Assembly: GCA_964415885.1 (NCBI GenBank)
Contig: CAYQCE010000013.1
Span: 1-64,000 of the forward strand
Length of the DNA stretch: 64,000 nt
Origin: CAYQCE01 sp964415885
GTDB taxonomy: Bacteria; Zixibacteria; MSB-5A5; JAABVY01; JAHJOQ01
Direction: 5' to 3'
Shown: one piece after another, positions 42,225-49,944 of the stretch
Layout: each line of letters starts with the position of its first letter
How positions within the stretch are numbered: the stretch's first letter is position 1
Made by a program: the position numbers and the translations under genes
The notes under the pieces: model-generated
What the model saw: only the letters and a program-made list of their open reading frames with translations
What the model was told of the DNA's origin: nothing
Databases searched by the model: none

Positions 42225-43001
42225 CTACATATTGTATGCCGCAAAAAGAGCATCGATCGCAAGCCCTGTTAGAGTGATTGCAGCGGTCTCGGAGCGCAGG
42301 CGATGATCACCGACGCGAACACCGACCGCGTCTGCTGCCCTGAGAGCCGTTATCTCCTCCTCCGTGAATCCGGCTTCAGGTCCAACGACAATCAATACCG
42401 ACTTCGGTCTCGAATCGTGAATCGGCTCACAAACTCGACGCGCCGTATCCGCCATATCGCCGAAGAGAGCTACGTCATGAGATCGACTTGCATCCAGTAC
42501 CGAGTTGAAATCCCCGACATATCTGACTTCCGGCAGGAAGACACGCATTGACTGCTTCATCGCGGCTACCGTCACTCGCCGCAACCGTTCTATCTTCTTT
42601 TCGGATGGGGAACGAGACTTCGCCCGTTGGCACTCGAAGAGCAGAATTTCATTCGCTCCAAGTTCGGTTACCTTTTCGACGATCAGGTCGAGCTTCTGAC
42701 CCGTTGTTAGTGGAACGGCGAGCGTGCAACTAAATGGATAGGCTTCGGGTTTCGTTATCGATGTGACTTCCGCAGTCACACGACTCGGCGTCGCGGATTG
42801 TATGACCATTTCGCAGGCCCGCCCGGTACCATCGGTGGCGTAAATTCTGTCTCCGGCTTTCATTCGCCCGACTTTAACGATATGACGTGACTCTTCGATG
42901 GAGAAGACCGCAATGTTGCTCTCGATTTGATCCGCCTCGACAAAGAAGTATGTGAATTCGGACTGTTTGATCGCTACACCCTCATGACGTAACAGACCCA
43001 T
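42225..43001 (-). CDS. rsmE: 16S rRNA (uracil1498-N3)-methyltransferase
   Basis: A 258-residue SPOUT-class enzyme that methylates U1498 of 16S rRNA. Typical segments are EFTYFFVEADQI at the N-terminus, TTGQKLDLIVEKVTELG, and the knot signature IVVGPEAGFTEEEI with VRVGDHRLRSETAAI. The start overlaps prmA by 28 bp; this prmA-rsmE arrangement is common in bacteria. Start codon choice in the overlap is not certain. Confidence 0.93.
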   Translation of the reverse strand: MGLLRHEGVAIKQSEFTYFFVEADQIESNIAVFSIEESRHIVKVGRMKAGDRIYATDGTGRACEMVIQSATPSRVTAEVTSITKPEAYPFSCTLAVPLTTGQKLDLIVEKVTELGANEILLFECQRAKSRSPSEKKIERLRRVTVAAMKQSMRVFLPEVRYVGDFNSVLDASRSHDVALFGDMADTARRVCEPIHDSRPKSVLIVVGPEAGFTEEEITALRAADAVGVRVGDHRLRSETAAITLTGLAIDALFAAYNM

Positions 43002-43879
43002 TCATTCAGCGTAGTGATATCGAAGTCTGAGTAACCTCTCCGCCTGAAAAAATCGCTCATTTCATCGATCTGATTTGTGAGGACTCCCGATAGAATAATA
43101 GTGCCGCCCGGTTTGGCCGATGCCTCGAACCGATCGAACAGCTCGATTATACCGTCGCGGATGAGGTTCGAGACGACGAGATCGTAGTAATTCTCGTTCG
43201 TTACCTTTTGCATCGATCCGTAGCGGATTGTGATGACATCTTCGAGGCCGTTGATGACGACATTCTCTCTCGCATTCTCCACGGCCGCGATGTCTATATC
43301 CAGGCCGAGGATTTCAATAGCACCGAGTTTTGCGGCGAGAATCGAGAGTATACCAGAGCCGGTGCCGAGATCGACCATTTTATCGCCTGATTTGACGCAC
43401 TGTCGAACCGCCGACATACAGAGCCGCGTCGTCTCGTGCTTGCCGGTACCGAACGCCATCTTCGGTTCGAGCTTGATCACCGTTTTGCCGGGGAACTCAT
43501 CCGCTGACCAGACAGATTTGACAACAACGTCATCAACTTCGACCGGCTCGAACAGCTTCTGATACTGCTCGACCCAATCGATCTCCTTGATATTCCGAAT
43601 CCGTATGCGCTCATCGATTTCGCCTGCGGGAACCACACCGCTGTCATCGAGGAAGCTCTTGACCTTGGCGACTTCCGGCATGGCAACCGATTCGGAACCG
43701 GCATAGAATTTGAATATGATGTCATCGTCCACTTCCTCCAGGACAACGCTCCGACCGCCCTCAACTTTGTCGATGAGGAAGTTCGACAATTCTTCTTCGA
43801 AACTCGCCGGTACTCGGATTGAGATTTCCACGTATCTCTTCCGGGTCCCGCGAGAGGAGTTCCCTTTTGATTGTGTCAT
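42974..43879 (-). CDS. prmA: Ribosomal protein L11 methyltransferase
   Basis: A 301-residue class I SAM-dependent methyltransferase. The N-terminal substrate-recognition domain is followed by the linker region MAFGTGKHETTRL and the SAM motif VDLGTGSGILSILAAKLGA, then DLVVSNLIRDGII, the family's NLxxxxI element. It trimethylates L11. It is located 6 bp downstream of dnaJ, as commonly seen (dnaJ-prmA-rsmE). Confidence 0.93.
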   Translation of the reverse strand: MTQSKGNSSRGTRKRYVEISIRVPASFEEELSNFLIDKVEGGRSVVLEEVDDDIIFKFYAGSESVAMPEVAKVKSFLDDSGVVPAGEIDERIRIRNIKEIDWVEQYQKLFEPVEVDDVVVKSVWSADEFPGKTVIKLEPKMAFGTGKHETTRLCMSAVRQCVKSGDKMVDLGTGSGILSILAAKLGAIEILGLDIDIAAVENARENVVINGLEDVITIRYGSMQKVTNENYYDLVVSNLIRDGIIELFDRFEASAKPGGTIILSGVLTNQIDEMSDFFRRRGYSDFDITTLNEWVCYVMRV

Positions 43880-43885
43880 GTTTTC

Positions 43886-45049
43886 CTATACTCCCAAAGA
43901 CTCCCTGAGACGTTTGAAGAATGATTTAGATGGATCCGGAGGGCTCATGCCCTCGTGTTTTGCCAGTTTATGAAATATCTCACGGCTCTTCGCATCGAGC
44001 TTCGTTGGGGTCCACACAACAATTCTGACCAGCTCATCGCCCCGACCGGCGCGACGCAGATGCTTTATGCCTTTCCCTTTCATGCAAAATATCTTGCCGG
44101 ACTGAGTGCCTGCCGGGATATCCAGTTTTGTCTCGCCGTCGAGCGTTGGCACCACAACAGTGTCTCCGAGCGCGGCTTGAGAGAAGCTTATCGGGTGTTC
44201 GGTTACGATGTTGTCACCGTGACGCTCGAACATGTCGTGCTCTTCCTCCTCGAAGAACACGACGACACTACCCGGTGGACCTCCCTGCGGTCCGACATGG
44301 CCTTTCCCTTCGATTGTCATATAGTTCCCGGAGGCGACTCCACCCGGCACCTTGACGTTCAGCTTCTTGTCGACTCGGACACGTCCCTCACCGCCGCATG
44401 TATCGCAGGGGTTTGTGACTATCGTGCCGGTTCCCTTGCAGTAGTCGCAGGGACGGACACTTATCATCTGGCCGAGGAAGGACCGTGTTACCTGGCGGAC
44501 TTCCCCAGTGCCGTTGCACTGCGGGCACGATTTGCGATCTCCGCCGCCTTCCACACCCGTTCCATTGCAATCGTAGCAGCGATCCAGCACTTTCAACTCG
44601 ATCTCTCTCTCAGTGCCTTCCGCAACCTCTTCGAGCGTGACCCTGAGCGGGACTTTGATGTCGTCACCGCGATAGACACGTTTTCCACGGCGCCGGGTCT
44701 GCCCGAATCCACCAAACAGATCGTCGAATGCCCCTCCGCCGAAACCACCAAACTCGTTCATGAACATTCGGAGCGCATCGGATACATCGAATCCTCCGAA
44801 GCCACCTCCGGCGGTGCCACCTTTCAGACCGGCATGGCCGAACTGATCATAGACACTTCGCTTCTGTGGATCGCGGAGAACCTCGTAGGCTTCCGTGGCC
44901 TCCTTGAATTTATCTTCGGCTGCGGGGTCATCCGGATTTCTGTCCGGATGATACTGCAGCGCGACTTTTCGGTAGGCTTTCTTTATGACTTCGTCATCGG
45001 CACTGCGTTCTATGCCAAGGACCTCGTAGTAGTCTCGTTTGGTGGCCAT
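43886..45049 (-). CDS. dnaJ: Chaperone DnaJ
   Basis: A 387-residue type I Hsp40. The J domain (1-70) contains the HPD motif in QYHPDRNPDD. A Gly/Phe-rich linker is seen to about residue 120. The zinc domain has four CxxCxGxG units: CYDCNGTG, CPQCNGTG, CDYCKGTG and CDTCGGEG. C-terminal peptide-binding domains complete the protein. It stimulates DnaK ATPase. It follows dnaK by 38 bp. Confidence 0.97.
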   Translation of the reverse strand: MATKRDYYEVLGIERSADDEVIKKAYRKVALQYHPDRNPDDPAAEDKFKEATEAYEVLRDPQKRSVYDQFGHAGLKGGTAGGGFGGFDVSDALRMFMNEFGGFGGGAFDDLFGGFGQTRRRGKRVYRGDDIKVPLRVTLEEVAEGTEREIELKVLDRCYDCNGTGVEGGGDRKSCPQCNGTGEVRQVTRSFLGQMISVRPCDYCKGTGTIVTNPCDTCGGEGRVRVDKKLNVKVPGGVASGNYMTIEGKGHVGPQGGPPGSVVVFFEEEEHDMFERHGDNIVTEHPISFSQAALGDTVVVPTLDGETKLDIPAGTQSGKIFCMKGKGIKHLRRAGRGDELVRIVVWTPTKLDAKSREIFHKLAKHEGMSPPDPSKSFFKRLRESLGV

Positions 45050-45087
45050 TGTGATTCAATCACCCCGCTTCGATGTCGTACCCAAAC

Positions 45088-47022
45088 CTACTTCTTCTTC
45101 TCGTCGTCTACCACCTCGTAGTCGGCGTCGACTGCTCCCTCGTCCGATTCGCCTTCCGGCTCGGCACCACCCGTTTGGCTCTCCTCGCCTTCCGGCTGTG
45201 GGCCTGCCGCCTGCTGCTCGGCAGTGCTCTGCTTGTAAAGCTCTTCCGCGAGCTTGTGTGACGTTTGCATCAACTCTTCACACTTCTGATCGATAATCCC
45301 CGGCTCATCAGTCTTGAGCGCCCCCTGAAGCTTCTCGATCGCCTCCTCGATCTTCTTCTTGTCTTCCTCGCCGACCTTGTCGCCATGCTCCTTCAGCGTT
45401 TTCTCGGTCGTATATATCAACTGATCGCCCTTATTGCGAGCTTCGACCAGGTGCTTCTTCTTCTCATCCTCTTCCGCGTGGGACTCGCCGTCTTTCACCA
45501 TCTTGTCAATTTCAGACTCTGATAGACCAGAGGAGGACTCGATACGAATCTTCTGCTCCTTGCCGGTGCCGAGGTCCTTCGCGGAGACATGGACGATGCC
45601 GTTGGCATCAATGTCGAATGTCACCTCGATCTGTGGCATGCCGCGCGGTGCGGGCGGTATCCCTACGAGATCGAACTTGCCGAGCGTACGATTGTCCATG
45701 GCCATCTCTCGCTCGCCCTGGAGCACATGTATCGACACGGCTGTCTGGTTGTCCGCGGCAGTCGAGAAAATCTGGCTCTTACGTGTGGGAATCGTGGTGT
45801 TACGCTCGATCAGCTTTGTGGTGACACCACCGAGTGTCTCGATACCGAGCGATAACGGCGTGACATCCAGAAGGAGTACATCCTTCACATCGCCGGTCAG
45901 CACACCCGCCTGAATTGCGGCGCCAATCGCCACGACCTCATCAGGATTAACTCCTTTGTGCGGATCCCGACCGAACAGCTCCTTTACCAGTTGTTGGACC
46001 CTCGGCATTCTCGTCATGCCGCCGACGAGGATAACCTCGTCGATATCGGAGGCGGACAGGCCGGCGTCCCTAATCGCGCTCGTGCACGGCGTCCTGGTTC
46101 TCTCGAGAAGATCGTCGCATAGCTGTTCGAGCTTCGCGCGGGTCATTGTGAGATCGAGATGCTTCGGACCGAACTGATCTGCAGTGATAAACGGTAGATT
46201 TATTGATGTCTGCATCGTCGATGACAGCTCGCATTTCGCCTTTTCGGCGGCTTCCTTAAGTCGTTGAAGAGCCATCCTGTCATTGCGCAGATCAATACCG
46301 TTCTCTCTCTTGAACTCGTCAGCCAGCCAGTCGATTACTCGCTGATCGAAGTCATCTCCACCGAGATGCGTGTCGCCATTTGTTGACTTCACCTGAAACA
46401 CGCCATCCCCGAGTTCCAGAATCGATACGTCGAATGTACCGCCGCCGAGATCGAACACCGCAATTTTGGCCTCGTCTTTTTTGTCGAGACCGTATGCCAG
46501 AGACGCTGCTGTCGGCTCATTTATAATCCTCTTCACCTCGAGCCCTGCGATCTTGCCGGCGTCCTTTGTTGCCTGGCGCTGCGAGTCATTAAAGTAGGCC
46601 GGCACAGTTATAACGGCTTCCGTAACCTCCTGCCCGAGATACTCCTCTGCCGTCTTTTTGAGATTCTGGAGGATCATCGCCGAAATCTGCGGTGGAGCGT
46701 ACCGTTCGCCTTTAATGTTGACACGAACGTCGCCGTTATCCTCTTCGACGACCTCGTAAGGTACAATTTTCTCTTCTTCGGCAACCTCCGAGTAACGTCG
46801 TCCCATGAATCGCTTAATCGAGAAGATCGTATTCTCCGGATTCGTGATAGCCTGGCGCTTTGCCACCTGTCCGACGAGACGGTCGCCGTCCTTTGTGAAT
46901 GCCACGACCGACGGGGTAGTGCGTCCGCCTTCCGCATTTGGGATAACAACTGCCTGGCTGCCCTCCATCACGGCAACGCAGGAGTTTGTTGTACCCAGGT
47001 CTATTCCGATCACCTTAGACAT
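45088..47022 (-). CDS. dnaK: Chaperone DnaK (Hsp70)
   Basis: A 644-residue Hsp70 with the N-terminal signature IGIDLGTTNSCVAVMEG, second signature VFDLGGGTFDVS, and third signature VILVGGMTRMPRVQ. The substrate-binding domain is full length and the end is GAVDADYEVVDDEKKK, typical of DnaK. It works with DnaJ and GrpE. The usual neighbour grpE is separated from it by an acyltransferase gene. Control is expected from the CIRCE/HrcA operator at 49373. Confidence 0.98.
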   Translation of the reverse strand: MSKVIGIDLGTTNSCVAVMEGSQAVVIPNAEGGRTTPSVVAFTKDGDRLVGQVAKRQAITNPENTIFSIKRFMGRRYSEVAEEEKIVPYEVVEEDNGDVRVNIKGERYAPPQISAMILQNLKKTAEEYLGQEVTEAVITVPAYFNDSQRQATKDAGKIAGLEVKRIINEPTAASLAYGLDKKDEAKIAVFDLGGGTFDVSILELGDGVFQVKSTNGDTHLGGDDFDQRVIDWLADEFKRENGIDLRNDRMALQRLKEAAEKAKCELSSTMQTSINLPFITADQFGPKHLDLTMTRAKLEQLCDDLLERTRTPCTSAIRDAGLSASDIDEVILVGGMTRMPRVQQLVKELFGRDPHKGVNPDEVVAIGAAIQAGVLTGDVKDVLLLDVTPLSLGIETLGGVTTKLIERNTTIPTRKSQIFSTAADNQTAVSIHVLQGEREMAMDNRTLGKFDLVGIPPAPRGMPQIEVTFDIDANGIVHVSAKDLGTGKEQKIRIESSSGLSESEIDKMVKDGESHAEEDEKKKHLVEARNKGDQLIYTTEKTLKEHGDKVGEEDKKKIEEAIEKLQGALKTDEPGIIDQKCEELMQTSHKLAEELYKQSTAEQQAAGPQPEGEESQTGGAEPEGESDEGAVDADYEVVDDEKKK

Positions 47023-47049
47023 CTGTCCTACCCTTCCTCATTGTAGTTT

Positions 47050-47574
47050 TCAATCATCGAGTTCTGTCTCCCCATTCTGTGAGGCCGTTTTTGCGCCTAC
47101 TGGCCTGGCCGGAATTCCAAAGGCCACTGAGCCGGCCGGTATAGATCTGTTCACCAGTGAACAAGCGCCAATTATGCTCCTTCTTCCAATCTCTACGCCG
47201 CCTTTCCCAGACACCACGGAAACCCTCATGCCGAGATATGCGCCGTTTCGTATTACGATTGGAGTGTGTCCCTGGCCCCTCCCATGACAAGCAAAAAAGC
47301 ATCCGTACGATATCGTAGAATTGTCCTCTATAGTCGTCTTCGATGGCTCTATGTCATCCATATAGCATTTCATCCCAATAAAGACATTTCCTCCGATATT
47401 GAAGCCTATCATACGGTACAGGAGAATCCTCAGTTTGTTGCTTGGGATATTTGGAATTATGACGACGTTGATAAATTTCCTTATTGGTTTCCAGATGATC
47501 AGCCATATGCTATAGTTAGCGTAGTACGGCACCGGCCTTCCTAGCATCCTATAGAATAGACTTGCTATCCCCAT
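47050..47574 (-). CDS. Left-handed beta-helix acyltransferase (putative interloper)
   Basis: A 174-residue LbH acyltransferase of the maltose/colanic-acid O-acetyltransferase kind. The first 60 residues are hydrophobic/basic (YSIWLIIWKPIRKFI), then hexapeptide repeats follow: SYGCFFACHGRG, GAYLGMRVSVVSGKGGVEIGR and the end SIIGACSLVNRSIPAGSVAF, GIPARPVG. The catalytic His is in ACHGRG. Such enzymes decorate cell-surface glycans. It is odd in this place, between grpE and dnaK, and the coding DNA from about 47390 to 47600 is much richer in A/T than the neighbours. Probably acquired by transfer and inserted in the heat-shock operon; function in stress is unknown. Confidence 0.75.
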   Translation of the reverse strand: MGIASLFYRMLGRPVPYYANYSIWLIIWKPIRKFINVVIIPNIPSNKLRILLYRMIGFNIGGNVFIGMKCYMDDIEPSKTTIEDNSTISYGCFFACHGRGQGHTPIVIRNGAYLGMRVSVVSGKGGVEIGRRSIIGACSLVNRSIPAGSVAFGIPARPVGAKTASQNGETELDD

Positions 47575-47655
47575 TCATCAAGTCCTGTTCGCATAGAATA
47601 GCGCGAGCAAAATATAAGACCGCACTGAGGAATCACTCTGACCGAGCAACATTAA

Positions 47656-48294
47656 TTATCCGCCTTTGGCAACAGACACCTTTGCGTGCCGCAGGACCTT
47701 ATCTTCCAACTTGTAGCCCTTTGAGAACTCCGATACAATGGTGCCGTCGTCATGCTCGTCGGTTTCTACCGTCATCATTGCCTCGTGGTAATTCGGGTCG
47801 AACTGCTCACCGACCGAATCGAACGGCTCCACGCCCTTCTTCTTCAGGAGGTCGGCCAGTTGCCCAAAGATGAGTTCGACGCCCTTCTTCAGGCTCTCGG
47901 CGTCAGTCTTTTCAGTATCCACGGAAAGTGCACGCTCGAAGTTGTCCAGTATATTCAATAGCTCGAGTGCGAAATCCTCGATAGCCGACTCTGAGATCGA
48001 GGCAAATTGCCTGGCGGTACGCTTCCTGAAATTGTCGTATTCTGCGGCAAGTCGGAGATATCGATCCTCGGATTCCTTCAGCTTCGTCTCTATCTCGGCC
48101 AGATCGTCAGCCCCAGTCTTTTCCTCTGTCTCTTCTGACTGGCTATCCGACTCTTCGTTCTCGGCTGATTCCGGTTCTTCGATATCTTCCATCTTCGAGT
48201 CCAGGCCTCTCACATCCACTTTGACTTCAGTTTCGGAGCCATCGTCAGGCTTATCATTCTGTTCGACTTCGCGATCCCGTTCTTTGTCCGCCAT
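47656..48294 (-). CDS. grpE: Nucleotide exchange factor GrpE
   Basis: A 212-residue GrpE. The first 60 or so residues are acidic and low complexity. The coiled-coil dimer region starts near EIETKLKESEDRYLRLAAEYDNFRKRTARQ, of which LRLAAEYDNFRKRTARQ is diagnostic. The C-terminal beta domain has LILDNFERAL-like and GVEPFDSVGEQFDPNYHEAM, ending with the usual GYKLEDKVLRHAKVSVAK motif. It exchanges ADP on DnaK. Position: between hrcA (6 bp) and the acyltransferase. Confidence 0.95.
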   Translation of the reverse strand: MADKERDREVEQNDKPDDGSETEVKVDVRGLDSKMEDIEEPESAENEESDSQSEETEEKTGADDLAEIETKLKESEDRYLRLAAEYDNFRKRTARQFASISESAIEDFALELLNILDNFERALSVDTEKTDAESLKKGVELIFGQLADLLKKKGVEPFDSVGEQFDPNYHEAMMTVETDEHDDGTIVSEFSKGYKLEDKVLRHAKVSVAKGG

Positions 48295-48300
48295 ATCCTC

Positions 48301-49353
48301 CTACTCCTTTTCGCTTAAGAGCTTCGAAAGAAGTTTTGCGGTATAATCCACTATCGACACGAGCTTGGAGTATTTCATTCGTGTCGGTCCAATCACTCCA
48401 ATCGTTCCTCTCGAACGCCCCGCGTTATATGTCGAGGTAACGAGACTGCACATCTCAAAGTTTCCCAGGTTGGCCTCCTTGCCGATCGTCACCACGATAC
48501 CATCCGCGAGAGCAGCACCCGAAACAATGCTCGCGAGCTCCTGCTTTCTCTCGATGGCTCCGAGTATCTTATCGAGGCTTTCCTGATCACGGAACTCCGG
48601 CTGCCGGAGGATATTCGATGTCCCCCCGACATGCACACTTCGGTGCTGAACCTCACTTGAGATTGACTCGAATGACTCGGTAAACACCTTCAGGAGTTTG
48701 GGGTCGCCCAGCCTAACGTCATGGAATCTCTCCGCTATAGTCGTCCGTATCTCCCCAAGAGTTAGTCCGAGCAATCTCTCGTTGAGTGCGCGCGTGGTTT
48801 CGGAGACAGTCCTGTTCGAGAGATCGGAGTCGACCTCCATCAGAATTGTCTTTACGATTCCCGATTTGACGGCAATCACGACCAACAGCCGCCTCTCCGC
48901 CACCGGGATCATCTCGAGCTTCGTGACTATCGCCTTGTCGAACTCAGGCGCCGTCGTAAGGCCGAGCTGAGACGTGACCTCCGCGAGTATGCGGCTAGTC
49001 TGCTCGAGAATCTGTTCGATAGCCGAGAATTTCGAGGTAAGCTGCTCCTGAATGCTCGCGCGTTCCTCGGCGGTCAAATGCTCAGGTTTCAGGAGCCTGT
49101 CGACATATAGTCTGTAGCCGAGATCTGTAGGAACACGCCCTGCGGATGTATGCGGCTGGCTGACGAGCCCCAGTTCTTCCAGGTCCTGGAGTGTGTTGCG
49201 GATGGTCGCCGGTGAGATGCCGAGATTGTACTTGTTAGCAAGCACCCTTGAGCCAACCGGCTGTGCCGTTTTAATGTAGTGATCGATCAGGGCAGACAGT
49301 ATCTGCTGCTCGCGATCGGTCAATGTGTTTATTGTCCTCTTCATACCATTCAA
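48301..49353 (-). CDS. hrcA: Heat-inducible transcription repressor HrcA
   Basis: A 350-residue repressor of class I heat-shock genes. The N-terminal winged helix-turn-helix is within TDREQQILSALIDHYIKTAQ and SPATIRNTLQDLEELGLVSQ; PHTSAGRVPTDLGYRLYVD is the family hallmark. The dimerisation domain ends with RGTIGVIGPTRMKYSKLVSIV. It binds CIRCE, present 20 bp upstream of its own start at 49373-49399, so the operon is autoregulated; folding of HrcA depends on GroEL in known systems. Confidence 0.95.
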   Translation of the reverse strand: MNGMKRTINTLTDREQQILSALIDHYIKTAQPVGSRVLANKYNLGISPATIRNTLQDLEELGLVSQPHTSAGRVPTDLGYRLYVDRLLKPEHLTAEERASIQEQLTSKFSAIEQILEQTSRILAEVTSQLGLTTAPEFDKAIVTKLEMIPVAERRLLVVIAVKSGIVKTILMEVDSDLSNRTVSETTRALNERLLGLTLGEIRTTIAERFHDVRLGDPKLLKVFTESFESISSEVQHRSVHVGGTSNILRQPEFRDQESLDKILGAIERKQELASIVSGAALADGIVVTIGKEANLGNFEMCSLVTSTYNAGRSRGTIGVIGPTRMKYSKLVSIVDYTAKLLSKLLSEKE

Positions 49354-49372
49354 ATACTCTATACAAACACCG

Positions 49373-49399
49373 TTAGCACTTGTGCCGACAGAGTGCTAA
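49373..49399. promoter_or_regulatory. CIRCE operator of the hrcA-grpE-dnaK-dnaJ operon
   Basis: TTAGCACTT, a 9-base spacer and GAGTGCTAA. The CIRCE consensus is TTAGCACTC-N9-GAGTGCTAA; there is one mismatch in 18. It lies 20 bp before hrcA. A perfect TTGACA on the minus strand (49427-49422) just upstream is the likely -35, with a weak -10 (GATTTT or similar) overlapping the operator edge. Confidence 0.93.
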
Positions 49400-49417
49400 A
49401 AATCAAACAAAAAACAA

Positions 49418-49451
49418 AGCCTGTCAAGCAGAAACTGCTGCTTAACAGGCT
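49418..49451 (-). terminator. Terminator hairpin of the Lys-rich secreted protein gene
   Basis: On the minus strand a stem of AGCCTGT(T)AAGCAG pairs with the inverse CTGCTT(G)ACAGGCT, then T-rich sequence TTTGTTTTTTG follows. It lies 41 bp after the stop of the gene at 49492. The -35 TTGACA of the hrcA promoter is inside the descending stem. Confidence 0.8.
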
Positions 49452-49491
49452 GAATATCTTAAAGTTGGCCACAAAGCTGGTTTCGCGGCCG

Positions 49492-49836
49492 CTATTTCTT
49501 CTCGTCCTTCCGGACCTCTTTCTTCTCGTCAGGTTTTGGCTCAGTCGGCTTGGTCTGATCCTGAGCGGCCTTGACTTTCACCTTCTCCTTGTTAGCCTTC
49601 TCGAATCGGTCGTCGATACCGTTCTTGTCCTTGTCGGTGAAGTTATCATAGTTCGGATCACTGGCTCCAGGAGACTCGGTCTTTGGCTCAACCTTCTTGC
49701 CCTTCACGACATCCCTGGCGACCTCCATCTTCACCGCCTTCGATGAATCCTGCTGATCGGCCCGTGCCGGAAGCGCGAGAAACGCTACAAACGACAGAAC
49801 CATAACAAGATATACTGTCACACTTGTTGACCTCAC
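49492..49836 (-). CDS. Small Lys/Asp-rich secreted protein
   Basis: A roughly 114-residue exported protein. The signal peptide hydrophobic core is VTVYLVMVLSFVAFLAL with cleavage after ARA. The mature part is charged, with NFTDKDKNGIDDRFEKA, a D-x-D-x-D-like calcium-binding pattern as in thrombospondin type 3 or EF-hand loops, and a Lys/Pro-rich tail (EPKPDEKKEVRKDEKK). The start is uncertain: a TTG at 49884 opens the frame; the GTG at 49836 has an AGAGG upstream. No family recognised. It is followed by a terminator and the hrcA operon. Confidence 0.55.
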   Translation of the reverse strand: MRSTSVTVYLVMVLSFVAFLALPARADQQDSSKAVKMEVARDVVKGKKVEPKTESPGASDPNYDNFTDKDKNGIDDRFEKANKEKVKVKAAQDQTKPTEPKPDEKKEVRKDEKK

Positions 49837-49944
49837 AACACTCACCCTCTTCACTGAATTACTCTGAAGACTGTTATCCACCAAGATAGGATCGGCACGA
49901 GCTGAGTCAAGTTGAAATCAGCCCGCACCGGTCATATATGGGCA

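Noticed and set aside
43955..45121. A 388-codon open frame antisense to dnaJ, and similar long ones opposite dnaK, infB and pnp
   Set aside because: These are codon-bias shadows of strong genes in GC-biased DNA; their translations match nothing recognisable.
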